Notes under the pieces: generated by a model
What the model was told of the DNA's origin: nothing
Databases searched by the model: none
What the model saw: only the letters and a program-made list of their open reading frames with translations
Program-made: the position numbers and the translations under genes
Source of the DNA: Cyclobacterium plantarum
GTDB taxonomy: Bacteria; Bacteroidota; Bacteroidia; Cytophagales; Cyclobacteriaceae
Assembly (NCBI RefSeq): GCF_011290685.1
Contig: NZ_JAANYN010000006.1
Span: forward strand, 310,001 to 374,000
DNA: 64,000 nucleotides
Reading direction: 5' to 3'
Shown: positions 1 through 13,200 of the stretch, in pieces
How positions within the stretch are numbered: the first letter of the stretch is position 1
Layout: the number at the start of each line of letters is the position of its first letter

Positions 1-996
1 AATTTTTTTACCACTTACGGTATTGTACAAATTCCTGATGATTTTTTTGGAAAACCGCCTTTTCTGATGGTCATTCATAATGATCACCTGTTCCCAATAG
101 TCAGCCACTTCATGCAATCCGTAAGACCGGGAGATATAAACCAGATTCAAAATGTCCTTTTGAAAGCAGGACCCTCCAAAGCCCACTGAAGCCTTCAGAA
201 ATTTGGGGCCAATACGCGAATCTGTCCCGATGGCCTTGGCTACCTCATTCACATCTGCTTCAGTAAATTCGCAAAGTTCAGACAGTGAATTGATAGAAGA
301 CACCCTTTGGGCCAAATAGGCATTGGCTGTCAATTTTGACAATTCAGAAGACCAAACATTCGTGGTTAGTATCCTGTCTTTAGGTACCCATCTGGCATAA
401 ACCTCAACTAGTGCCTGAATGGCCCTTTCCCCATCAGGTGTCTGATCTCCTCCAATAAGTACCCTATCAGGTTTCATTAAATCATCCACCGCCGTACCTT
501 CTGCTAAAAATTCGGGATTAGACAAAATCTGGAAATTCAACCCATTTCCCGTATGGGTCAGGATATCTTTTAATGTACTGGCCGTGCGGACCGGAAGGGT
601 AGATTTCTCTACCACTATCTTATCCCCTTTTGCCACCCTTGCGATTTGACGGGCACACAATTCAATCCATTTCAGATCTGCAGCCTGGCCTTTTCCCTCC
701 CCGTAGGTTTTGGTAGGTGTATTCACAGATATAAAAATCATCTCTGCCTCGTCAATGGCCTTATCCACTTCAGATGAAAAAAACAAGTTTCTTCCTCTGG
801 CCTCGGCTACAACTGCAGACAAGCCAGGTTCATAGACCGGAATATTTTCCACATTCGGATCGTTCCAGGCTGCGATTCTGGCTTTATTGATATCTACAAC
901 AGTAACATTAATGTCAGGACACTTCTTCGCGATCACGGCCATAGTCGGGCCTCCAACATACCCGGCACCGATACAACATATATTTCGGATTTTCAT
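1..996 (-). CDS. ugd: UDP-glucose 6-dehydrogenase, 3' end outside the window
   Basis: Oxidises UDP-glucose to UDP-glucuronate with NAD+, supplying precursors for polysaccharides. The 332 codons present start at ATG 994-996 and run in frame to base 1, so roughly the last 100 residues are missing. The Rossmann motif GAGYVGG lies at about residues 10-16, and the catalytic cysteine is Cys277 inside FGGSCFQKD. Blocks such as [23 protein letters not shown] and [18 protein letters not shown] match the animal/plant-type clade rather than the short bacterial Ugd type, and the Cys position is within one residue of the human enzyme from memory. It is the gene next downstream of the giant gene, but a terminator lies between them, so co-transcription is unlikely. 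The family is certain; the pathway it feeds is not visible here. Confidence 0.95.
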   Translation of the reverse strand, partial: MKIRNICCIGAGYVGGPTMAVIAKKCPDINVTVVDINKARIAAWNDPNVENIPVYEPGLSAVVAEARGRNLFFSSEVDKAIDEAEMIFISVNTPTKTYGEGKGQAADLKWIELCARQIARVAKGDKIVVEKSTLPVRTASTLKDILTHTGNGLNFQILSNPEFLAEGTAVDDLMKPDRVLIGGDQTPDGERAIQALVEVYARWVPKDRILTTNVWSSELSKLTANAYLAQRVSSINSLSELCEFTEADVNEVAKAIGTDSRIGPKFLKASVGFGGSCFQKDILNLVYISRSYGLHEVADYWEQVIIMNDHQKRRFSKKIIRNLYNTVSGKKI

Positions 997-1161
997 TTTT
1001 TATGTGTTAAAAACAATAGAAAATTTAAAAACAGCGTTAATTAGCAATAATAAAAATTATTTTTATTTCAAAGTCAACACTTATTTGAGTTCAGGTTTCA
1101 AAATTAAAATATTCAAACGAATATCAAAAACAAACCATTCTTTTTGATTGGATATGTAAAT

Positions 1162-1191
1162 AAAAAAAGGGGAATCCTTTTAGGATCCCCC
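1162..1191 (-). terminator. Rho-independent terminator of the giant gene
   Basis: A GC-rich stem (GGGG and ATCCT pairing with AGGAT and CCCC, one bulged A, loop of about 3 nt) spans 1169-1190. On the minus strand it is followed by seven T residues (1162-1168). It begins about 30 bp after the stop codon of the giant gene and separates it from the UDP-glucose dehydrogenase gene. Confidence 0.85.
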
Positions 1192-1219
1192 TTATTCAAT
1201 CTAATCGGGTAATCAAGCA

Positions 1220-4200
1220 CTAATGCACCACAATCAACCTTTGCATGTCTCTGGCTCCGGTTTGGGTGACAGTACTTACAAAGTACACGCCAGCAGCCAG
1301 ATCATTTACAGGTATCTCAAATGCGTTACTGCTGACTTCATCTGCAGGCTCGTAAATGTTCACCAGCCTACCCCTCAGGTCAAAGATCCTCACTTCTGCT
1401 ATTCGCTCTGTTTCATGATCAATGCTAAGGGTTACAAAGTTAGATGCCGGATTAGGATACATGCTAATGTGCAACAGCCTTTCAGCAGCTTCTTCAGAAT
1501 CAGGATTGATTCCCTCATCCCAAACCGAAATCGAAATGGTTTCAGTAAGTAATGGAATACCATATTTACTGATTCGCACTTTGACTTCATACGCTCCTGC
1601 CTGCTCAAAGGTATGCTTAGGATTCTTTTCCTTGGAAGCGTTGCCATCCCCAAAGTCCCAGAAGTAACTAAGTTCAGGATCAGCTGTTCCCAGGAGGTCT
1701 CCGGAGAAGCTTACCAATAAAGGCCCATCTCCTTCCATAGGACTAGCCACCAGCATTGGGGTACTGCTTGTTTTTATCCTTGCTCCTTCAGTACTAAATC
1801 CTTCTATAGCTATTCCGGAAATAGTTGGCCTGTTGGCACTGACAGGGAAATCGATATTCATCTCTCCGTCGCTAACCACGACGTCTTCGAAGGTAAACTT
1901 GACAGGTTCATTTCCTGATTCAAGGAATAGGTCCATATCATCTTTCACCAAAACTCCTTCGATTAAGATATCAAACACCCTGTTTCCTGCACCACCTTCA
2001 AAGAACAGTTCATTGTGATAAGTACTTACAGTATAAACCCCATCCGGCACCTCAATTGCCAAGCCCAATGGTTTCAATCCATCATCAGGACCTCTCTCTG
2101 TTTGATAAAGAGGTTCTTCACTTGCAGCTGAATTTGTATAGGTGTGGTCAGAATCATAGTACACTGGAAGATTAACATCTCCAATAAAGGTTTTACCCTC
2201 AAAACTCACATCATCTGCACTACCCGTATTCAGGTACAAGGTGAAATCAGGTTGGATTTGCTGACCTGTAATTTCAAAGGCTGACAGTTTTGGTTGGTTT
2301 ACACCATCCAAAGAGGAGAAATTCATGTTGAGCTCCCCATCAGTCACTGTAACTTCAAAGGTTTCGGCCAATATCGTTTGAGCACCAACTTCAGCATTGA
2401 GATCCAGGTCGTTTAATACCATGTCGTTTTCAATGTTCACATCAAATATCCGCTTACCGGTACCTCCAGTTCCTCCTGCATTCGCTCCCCAATAAATCTC
2501 TGCAAAGTGCAGGGTTACCTGGTAAGTGCCATTCGGTAAAGGAACAGCATAATCAAATACCTTCATTGGAGAACTCCGTTCGGTCTGATACAGGGCTGGC
2601 ACTTCCGCATTGCTATTGGAATAGGTCTGTCCGCCGATGAAATAAGTGTCGGCCACAAAATCCCTGCCTTCATAAGTCAATGCTGGTCCTCCCGCATTTA
2701 CCCTCAGTTCAAATTCCGGGTCATCAGGGATAACTACCACTGGCTCCTCTACTTCAACGCCGACAACCGCCATATCGGTAAGTCCCTCTTCATCGGTCAC
2801 CGTGAGGCTTACTTCATAAATGCCCGCACTGGTAAAGGTGTAAACCGGATTGGCAGCTGTGGAGGTATCTCCCGTGCCAAAGTCCCACTGATAGGTGACA
2901 GGTCCCTCAGGATCACTGCTCGCATCTCCAGTGAAATTCACTGTCAGCGGAGCTGTTCCTGAACTGGCGGATGCCGATGCAACAGCTACCGGAGCTTCAT
3001 TCTGCTTCTCTCTTATGATTTCAAAAGCAGACAGTTTGGGCTGATCCGATCCGCCTACAGAAGTCAGAGATGAGAAGTTCATATTTAATTCTCCGTCGGT
3101 CACTTCCACTTCAAAGGTTTTCGTTAATGCGGTCTGTGATCCTGCTTCCTCATTGATATTGAGATTATCCAGTACCAACTCTCCTTCTATTCCCACATCA
3201 AATACCCGCTTACCGGCTCCCTGAGGCGCACCTCCAGTGGCTCCCCAGTAAATCTCTGCAAAATGAAGCGTCACCTGGTAAGTACCGTTCGGTACAGGTA
3301 CCACATAGTCGAATACCTTTGGAGAAGAACTCCGCTCTGTCTGATACAGGGCTGGCACTTCCGCATTGCTATTGGTGTAAGACTTGCCGCCGATAAAATA
3401 AGTGTCGGCCACAAAATCCCTGCCTTCATAAGTCAATGCTGGCCCTCCCGCATTTACCCTCAGTTCAAATTCCGGATCATCAGGGATGACTACCACTGGC
3501 TCCTCTACTTCAATGCCGACAACCGCCATATCGGTAAGTCCCTCTTCATCGGTCACCGTGAGGCTTACTTCATAAATGCCCGCACTGGTAAAGGTGTAAA
3601 CCGGATTGGCAGCTGTGGAGGTATCTCCCGTGCCAAAGTCCCACTGATAGGTGACAGGTCCCTCAGGATCACTGCTCGCATCTCCAGTGAAATTCACTGT
3701 CAGCGGAGCTGTTCCTGAATTGGCTGATGCCGATGCAACAGCTACCGGGGCTTCATTCTGCTTCTCTCCTATGATTTCAAAAGCAGACAGTTTGGGCTGA
3801 TCCGATCCGCCTACCGAAGCCAGAGATGTGAAGTTCATATTTAACTCTCCGTCGGTCACTTCCACTTCAAAGGTTTTCGTTAATGCGGTCTGTGATCCTG
3901 CTTCCTCATTGATATTGAGATTATCCAGTACCAACTCTCCTTCTATTCCCACATCAAATACCCGCTTACCGGCTCCCTGAGGCGCACCTCCAGTGGCTCC
4001 CCAGTAAATCTCTGCAAAATGAAGCGTCACCTGGTAAGTACCATTCGGTACAGGTACCGCATAGTCAAATACCTTTGGAGAAGAACTCCGCTCTGTCTGA
4101 TACAGGGCTGGCACTTCCGCATTGCTATTGGTGTAGGACTTGCCGCCGATGAAATAAGTGTCGGCCACAAAATCCCTGCCTTCATAAGTCAATGCTGGTC

Positions 4201-7200
4201 CTCCTGCATTCACCCTCAGTTCAAACTGTGGATCATCAGGGTTGACCACTACTGAACCAACAGTTATTTGTATTTCATCAGAATCTTCCAGTCCAAGGGC
4301 ATCCGTTACTGTCAGGCTCACCAAATAGGTTCCTTCCTGATTGAAAGTAAAAGTCGGATTTGGTTGGGTGGAAATAAATCCATTGCCAAAATTCCACAGG
4401 TAAGTAAGCGATCCTTCCTGATCACTGCTTCCATCCCCCGTAAAGTTCACCGTCAACGGCAAACTTCCTGAGGTTACATTCGCAGCTGCAACAGCGACTG
4501 GTGGCTGATTGGCGACCACACTTATGGTTAATGTAGCCGTATTCGTTTCACCCAATTCATCCGTTACGGTCAGAGTTACCTGATACTCGCCTGCCGATTC
4601 GAAGGTATAGGTCGGATTGGCCGCCGTTGAGGTGATTCCGGTTCCGAAATCCCAGGCATAGCTCACTTCTCCTTCTGCATCACTGCTCTCATCTCCAGTA
4701 AAGTTTACGGTCAAAGGCGTGGATCCTTCAGTTACATCTGCCGACGCTACCGCTACCGGAGGCTCATTCGTTACCACCGAAATATTCAGTGTGGTCGTGT
4801 TTACAGCACCCAGTTCATCGGTTACGGTCAATGTCACTTCAAAATCTCCCGGATCGGCAAAGGTATAAATAGGATTAGCTTGAGTGGAAGATATTCCGGT
4901 TCCAAAATCCCAGACATAGCTCACTTCGCCTTCTGCATCACTACTCTCATCTCCGGTAAAGTTTACGGTCAATGGAGCAAAGCCTTCGGTCACATCTGAC
5001 GAAGCTACGGCTACAGGCGCCTCATTGACTGCCACTGCAATGTTCAGTGTGGCAGTATTAGTAGCTCCAAGATCGTCCGTCACCGTCAGGGTGACTTCAA
5101 AATCTCCCGCAGATTCGAAAGTGTAAGTCGGATTAGCTTCCGTGGAAGAAATTCCCGTTCCAAAATCCCACGCATAACTCACTTCGCCTTCTGCATCACT
5201 ACTCTCATCTCCGGTAAAGTTTACGGTCAATGGAGCGAATCCTTCGGTCACATCTGCGGAGGCCACAGCTACAGGCAATTCATTGGCTGCCACCGCAATG
5301 TTCAGCGTAGCTGTGTTGGTAGCTCCAAGTTCGTCAGTTACCGTCAATGTCACTTCAAAGTCTCCCGCAGATTCGAAGGTGTAAGTCGGATTAGCTTCCG
5401 TGGAAGAAATTCCCGTTCCAAAGTCCCATGCATAGCTCACATCGCCCTCTGCATCGCTGCTGTTATCTCCGGTAAAGTTGACCGTCAATGGGGCGATTCC
5501 CTCAGTTACATCTGCTTCTGCCACAGCTACAGGGGGTTCATTGGCCGATGTAGCACCTACTATGGCGATACCAGAAATACTTGGCCGATTGGCACTTGGA
5601 TCAAGCGTAATATCCAGTAAACCATCCGAAACTTCAATATTGGTGAAAGTCAATTTAAGTGGTTCATTTCCTGATTCCAGGAAGAAGTCCAAATCATCTT
5701 TTACAAGCTGACCTTCCATCAACACATCAAACACCCTGCTTCCGGCGCCTCCACCAACGACTTTACCAAAATACAATTCATTGTGGTAAGTGCTCACGGT
5801 ATAAGTACCATTTGGCACTGCTATACTTAAAGTAACCGGTGCCAGATTGGCTCCTGAACCTCGTTCCGTCTGGAATAGCACATCCGGACTGGCAGCTACA
5901 TTGGTGTAAGTATGATCGGTATCATAATAAGGGGGTAGATTTACATCTCCCACAAAAGTTTTACCCTCATAACTCACATCCGCTGTTCCACCCGTATTCA
6001 GGTATAGCGAAAAGTCAGGTACAACCGGCTCTTCAGCCACACTTATGATTTCAAAAGCAGACAATTTGGGTTGATCTGTTCCTCCATCTGCCGAAAGCGC
6101 AGAGAAATCCATGTTCAATTCCCCATCAGTAACCTCCACTTCAAAAGTTTGCGTAGTGGGTGTTTGAGGTCCAACAGCTGCATTGATGTCATAATTATCC
6201 AGAAGCAGTTCCCCCTCAATGCTCACGTCAAAGACCCGCTGACCTGCTGTTCCAGTGCCACCGCCTCCGGTAGCGCCATGAAAGATCTCTGCAAAATGCA
6301 GGGTGACCTCATAGGTACCATTGGCCACTGGTACATTGTAGCCGAATACTTTCGGTGTTGAGCTGCGCTCGGTCTGGTACAATGCAGGTACAGTAGCACT
6401 GGCATTGGAATAGGTTTTTCCACCTTCAAAATAATTATCAGCAGCAAACACATTCCCCTCAAAAGTCACTTCCGGACCACCGGCATTCACCCTGATTTCC
6501 AGAGAAGGCTGCAGGCCAGGATCAGTAACCACGACCTGAATCTGCTGAACATCTTCGTTTCCATTTGCATCCGTTACGGTCAGGGTTACATTATAGGTTC
6601 CTGTCTGGGTAAAGGTATAGTCAGGATTCGCTTCGGTAGAAGTATCACCGTTTCCAAAATCCCACAGGTAAGTCACTTCACCCTGATCATCACTGCTACC
6701 ATCACCATTAAAAGCTACTGTAAGCGGCGCATTCCCCGTGGTCACACTCGCATCCGGTATAGCTACCGGTGGAAGGTTCTCCTGCACTTCGATTACCAGG
6801 GAGGTTTGCGCACTTTCTCCGGTATCATCAATCACCGTCAAACTTACCGTGTAAGTACCGGGGTTATTAAAGGTATGGACAGGACTTACCATCGTAGCAG
6901 TGGCTTCATCATCAAAATCCCAGGCATAGGATACTATACTGCCATTGGCTTCCGACTCACTGCCATCAAACTGAACTGTCAACGGAGCAATTCCCTGCTG
7001 CACATCTGCAGTTGCGACAGCTATCGGCTCTTCCAAATCCACTACTTTTATCTGCACAGTAGCTGAACTTTCAAGACCGCTGTCATCAGTAAGTGTAAGT
7101 ACCACGTCAAACTCACCTATATTGTTGTAAGTATATGTTGGATTTGGAGCTGTGGAATTGTTTCCATCTCCAAAGTCCCAGGCATAACTGACGATCTCGC

Positions 7201-10200
7201 CTTCATCTGAAGAATTCTCACTACTGAACGCGACAGTAAGTGGCACCCTTCCCTCCGTAACATCTGCGTCCAATACCACCACCGGAGCCTTATTAATTAG
7301 CAAGCTCATGGTTGCGTCTGCTGTCAAACCATTAAGGTCTGTAGCAGTGATTACCAGATCGTAATTGTTTTCTTCATCTTCTGGAACTGTTCCTGACAAC
7401 ACCCCTTCATTATTTATGCTTAACCAGCCTGGCAAAGAAGTTCCGCCAGCTAGTGTAGCTGTGTATTGCAGTTTGTTGCCGGGATAGCCCTTATCAAAGG
7501 AGCCTGAAAGATCGGTGCTGAAGGTATCTCCAATATCTACCAGATAATCCTCAATGGCTTCGGCTGTAGGTACAGCTTCCGGCCTGATGTTGATGTAGTA
7601 GAAGGTATTGTCGTTCCAGTCGCAATTGGCTGATCCTGCCCCGCAACCATTCTGCACAAAATCCTGAAGCACGATGTATTCATTGGGTATGATGTTTCCA
7701 TCACTGTCAATCGCCTTGTAAATTCTCAGCCCCAATAAATCCGGCCGATCACCATTGACATTATTGCCTCCACTAGAGAGGTAACCGGAAACGGAAATTC
7801 GGAAGGCCTGATTGATACTATTGGCCACATCGAAGTTAACGGTTTCATTATCATTGGCTTTTGGCAGCAAGGTCTGGTACCAATTTCCCTGGTGGCTAAA
7901 ACTTATTCCACCTACAGTTCCAGTGCCATCAACTTCCACCAAACGAGATCCATTGCTGGACGGTCCCCCATGAAGGGCCGACAATTGTATGCCGATCACC
8001 GGTTTGGTTGGATCTGCCTGTACAAAATTATCGGACAGGATCATGTCTCCTTCATAACCGGCATCAATGTTTGCCGGATCAGGATAATTTGAACTTGGCC
8101 GGTAAGTAATGGTATTTGGCGGATCAATGGTGCCATCGTCATTGACGATACTCAGCATGCTGGTTTTGAAGCCAAAGGCATCAAAGACCTGCTGGGCATC
8201 AATCTCTTTTCCACCTTCAGGTACCGGTACATATCCGCCATGCAGTGTTGCCATGGCCTTGATCCCATTATCGGCATTGCTGACAATTTCTATACTCTCT
8301 TTCATCAGGATTGTATTGTTGCCATTCACTCCGATAAATGTCAAGGACAAATCTCTGGATTCGCCTGGCTGGATAACCAAAGGCAGTGTAGTAGATTCAA
8401 TTCCCTGCGGTACAATATTGTAGATGAAACGGTTTTCATCCGAAATATTGATCTCCTCGATCACCAATGGCTCAGTTCCCGTATTGTTAAGTCTCATCAC
8501 ATTGCCGTCATGGAACCTGGCACCCGTAGAACCGGTATTGTTAATCTTGTAGAAGGTGAAGTAATTCTCTGCAGGGAAGCCCCTGTCTGTGCCCGGAACC
8601 TTGGTCATGTTTTCAATTTCGACCAGTGCCCCGGAGGGTTCCTCTATGCTAAAGGAATAATTTCTGGAAGTCACATTGCCATTGCCATCCTCGGCTTCTA
8701 CCAATAACTGGTAATCTCCGGCATCGCTTAGAACAAAGGCTGAGGTATAATTCTCAAATGATCCACCGTTGATGCTGTACTGCAGGCTAACGATTTCTCC
8801 GCTTTCGCTCTGGTCAGCAGCAGATACAGCAATGGACACAGGCCCCCTGTAAACGCCTTCTTCAGCTTCAAGTCCTTCGAATACCGTACTCAATGTCGGT
8901 GGCAGCGCCGCCGTATTGATAGGTGCTATCCGAATATAATTAGGCTTGGCATTAACACCTTCAGGAGCCAGGCTCAACCTAAGTTTACCATCAGTAACTT
9001 CCACCATTTTGGTATTTTCGAAGAACAGGAGATTATCCGGATTACTGGCTTCCTGATTGAAATCGACCACCCGGGTACCGTTAACATCCAGTGCATGGTA
9101 ACTGTCCGTAAAATCCGGATCACCTACACTGATATTCACATTGTACAGACCATTGGGAAGATCCACCACCCAATCCCTTTGAGGATAGGTAGCTGCTGTT
9201 CTATGACCAATGATGGTAAAGGTATTCAATAAGGGTTCCTCATTGGCTACCGTATTTCGGTTTCTGCCATTAGCACTGGCGTCTGCCGGCGTCTCCGTAT
9301 TTGGAAGCACCCATCCAAAGTTCAATTGTCCCAAATCGGTGGTCTGCAATCCATAAGGAGCCCCCAGATCATCGATATATCCCTCAGGGGATTCGGAAAC
9401 CTGCTCCGGTGTCTGGAAATTAAACTGATATACATATACAGCTTCCTGGGTAATATTCACCCTCAATTCCAGTACAGCGGCTACATAATTAGGAGCATCT
9501 GCTGTAAGCTCGACAGTATAATTTCCTATGGCCAGACCAGCCTTGTCGAAGCTAATTTCAAATGGTGTACCCAATTCGAATGTCTCTGGCAAAGTGAGTC
9601 TTGGATCTGAACTGCTCAAATTTACTTCTCCGGCAGTCAATCCACCATTAGCATTCAAGGTAATTTCCTGTGTGATTGGATCACTGTCATTTATCGTGCC
9701 GTTCAGACTCAACACTTCCGGATCAAAATTCAACCTCAAAGTCCCGTCTTCAAAAGGAATGACATTGTCTATGACAAACATGTAATCCTGATAATCTCCG
9801 TTTGAAGCATCCTCAAAGGTGATCAGGTAGCTGTTTTCCACCAGGTTGCCTTCCCTGTCTTTAACAGGGTAGGTTCTAACCCTTCTGGCAACCCCTTCGG
9901 TGTTAATGTCATCCTCAGTATAATTGGTTCTGCCAAATACATTTGAAGTAACATACACTCCGAATACCGCTCCCTGAGGGTCAAAGTTATCCGTTCCATC
10001 CGAAATATCCGGATAGAGGGTTTGGTGTTGCCCAAATACACCGGACATCACACCTACTTCGTTCAATGTAATCTCCTCATCTCTGGTGTACCAGCCAAAA
10101 GGTATGCCTTCGTTTGGAGAATACCTGCCCACAGGGGTAATATTCACCTGACCGGGGCCGGCCTTCACCCATTGCTGCACCAGCACTTCCTCTCCTTTCA

Positions 10201-13200
10201 ATACAGCTTGTGTACCATCGGACAGACTGGTCCATCCCACATCGATGCCTATTCCCAAAGCATCCACCACATCCTGCAAAGGAGGTTCATTTCCACCTTC
10301 ATATCCTGTTTTCTTCAGGGCATGCAGGCCAACTTCAAATATAGGTTGATCGGGATTATCGGTAGCGATTTCCAATACCGCTTCCTGGTAGCCCAGGTTA
10401 CTGTTATTGAGATCCGGAGCATAGGTCACAGTATAGGTGACATCCTCTCCCGGTTCCAGCGTGATGCTGCCGGCTGGTGTCACCAGATCGTACTGATCTG
10501 CAAATGCTCCTGCTACCGCTACCCCTGTAATGGTCAGACTTTCGTTGCCTTCATTTGTCAGAAGCACAGACTTGCTTTGAGACTGATCACCCTCAGTATT
10601 ATTGGTGGTTTCAAACAACAGCTCGTCAGGTTCTGCAACCAATTCCGGTTTCAAAGTGGCCGGAATTGCCGCCCGCAATAAGGTAAGCCTTGGAATACCA
10701 TTGTTATCCCTGTCATATTCGGAAATATAGATGTTTCCTGTTTTGGGGTCTTCTACCAAATCCAAAGGATCATCAAATCCGCCCAAACCAGGTATTTGGT
10801 TGTATACTTCGCCGATGTTGCCATTGTTGTTCGGCTCCATAACGAAGATATCATCCTGACCGCTAAACCTTACCACCATCAACAATCCCTGCAACTTGCC
10901 TTCAAAGGCATCACTCTTGTATTCAATTACTCCGTTTGGAGACTTGTTGTTTCCAAAATCGTAGGCAGGGGTTCTGTAGTTTGGATCCGGACCCAAAGTG
11001 GTTGGGTATTTGGACACATCCCTGTACGGTTCAGTTTCCTGACCGGGCACACCACTGTATGGCAAGCCGCCATGATTCAAAATAAACTCTCCCCTGTATG
11101 GATTGGGGTGTCCGTGATAACTTCCTCCCTGGGTTTTGAACAACCAGTCCTTCTGGGTTTCACCGCCCGTAAGTGCAGGTGCAAAAGGAATACTGGTCAG
11201 CCCATCAATTCTCCTGGCCAGCGGGTAGTCGGCTGTTGATGGAGAATTCGGCGAATTGTTGTTGTTACCGGCAGTTCCGTTGGTGGGTACGTATAGCCAT
11301 CCATTGGAGTGCCAGATCAAATCGTATGCATTTCGGATACCAGTGGCAAATATGGTCACCGGAGAATCAGCGGAATAAGGGTTATAGGTCGATCCATCCC
11401 CCATCAACAGTCCGTTTGCCGGAGCTGCATTGATCACTGCAATATCATCGGTAGTGTACACACTTAGCGGCAAGTTTGCCGGTAATTTATCCAGGTCTAC
11501 TTTCAGTACAGCGGCCGCAAGCAATCTCTCCGGACGGTTGTTCCATGCCGGATCAGGAGCTCCTCCTGCTGAATTGCTTCCCTGAGCGATGTACAATATG
11601 CCTTCTCCATCAAAGGTGACGCTATTGGTCAGGTGATCTTTGGTGGATCGGGGCAGGTGAATAACCAGGTCTTGCACAGTGGAAAGATCCGGGCCCGACA
11701 ATCTGGTAAGTTTGCCATCCCATGCCGGACCATTGCTCAGCGATGCTGCACTATGGGTCACGTAGGCGATCAGGTTATCCGCAGTGGAAGCCGGATCAAA
11801 TGCCAATCCTATGATCAGCCTGTCATCTCCGGCATTGATTCCGGTTTCAGGATGCGGAGAACCAGTCAACTCAGGAGTCAATACCTCCAGATTACTTAAG
11901 GTTCCATCTGCTTCCATATCCCATCTGAAGATCTCTCCATCTCCCTGGAAGTTTCCAACGGTACTGGCGTACAATTTACCATCAGGACCTATCACCAGGC
12001 TGGAGAACCTTTCGTTTATTGTTCCATCTCCCAGTTCGACTCCTCCGGGAACAGCTGTAAAGGCCACACCCTCCAGATCTCTTTCAGGAACAGGCAGATC
12101 AGCCAGGGTACCAGTGGTAAACCTGGATTCAAAAGTTGCAAAGGTCAGCCTGTCAGAAAGATCCCCTGAACGGTTGGCTTCCACTCCTGATATTCTGAAA
12201 ATATAAGTCGTGTTTTCTTTCCAGTTTCCGGTCGGTGTCAAAGTAATGGCATCTCCTCCACCCGTATCGTTGGAGTTACTTGGGACCAATACCTCCCCAT
12301 CCAAGGTCAATTCGTACAAATTGACATTTCCGGCAAGGGTACTGTTATCCAATTCGTATCCATCAGGGGTGAGAATTTCCACATTCACCTGTAAGTCATT
12401 CAGGGATACGTTGGTTGCATTATTCGAAGGTGTCACATTGGTGAATACCGGAATATCGGAACCCGATGTCTGAACGATTTCCAGAGAATGGATTTTAGTA
12501 TTGAAACCTCCCTGTGCATCTAAGGTCAACCTTCCATCAAGCACGTTCACCGTAACGGTGGCACTTGTCATTCTGCTTGCCGCACCATCAACTCCTGTAG
12601 GTACAAAACCACTTTCTGCATTCACACCCTCTACATTGATGGTATGGGATGGAGTGGTTCCTTCCTGGGTGTCCAATTGCGGATCACCTACCCCTATGGT
12701 GACTTCATAAGTTCCATTCGGTACATCCATTTCCCAGACACCTTCTGTATTGACACCGTTTGTGCCGCCCACATCCCCGTATTGCAGGTGAATAATGGTA
12801 TTCTGAATGAGGTCCACACCTGGCAGATCCCTGTTACGGGTATTGTCTGTCAGGTTAAGTCCGGTCAGCCCATTGGTGGTCAACCAGCCATAGGTCCTTC
12901 CTTCTCCACGGTCACCATAAGCCGCACCGCTATCTCTGATATATCCTGCAGGAATATCATCAATCGGTCTGGAGAAGTTGATCTTGACCGGATCAAAATC
13001 CGTGTCCGGCAACTGGTCAGGAGTTACGGAGAATTCGGTAAATGTATACTCTACTTCTGCCACTGCTTCCCTTCTTTTGCTGGCAAAAACACCGGCAAAA
13101 GTCAGGTCATTATGGGCTGGATTACCATTGAGGTATACCGCAGGAAGAACTACGTAACCAATTTCTGTTTCCGCACCTCCATTGAGGCTGTAATAGCCCG

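Noticed and set aside
10022-10681. Long plus-strand open frame (219 codons) opposite the giant gene, and many similar ones between 1.2 and 22 kb
   Set aside because: They are antisense to a continuous, clearly coding minus-strand frame, are rich in Cys/His/Arg, and several repeat with the module period. They are shadows of the repetitive gene.
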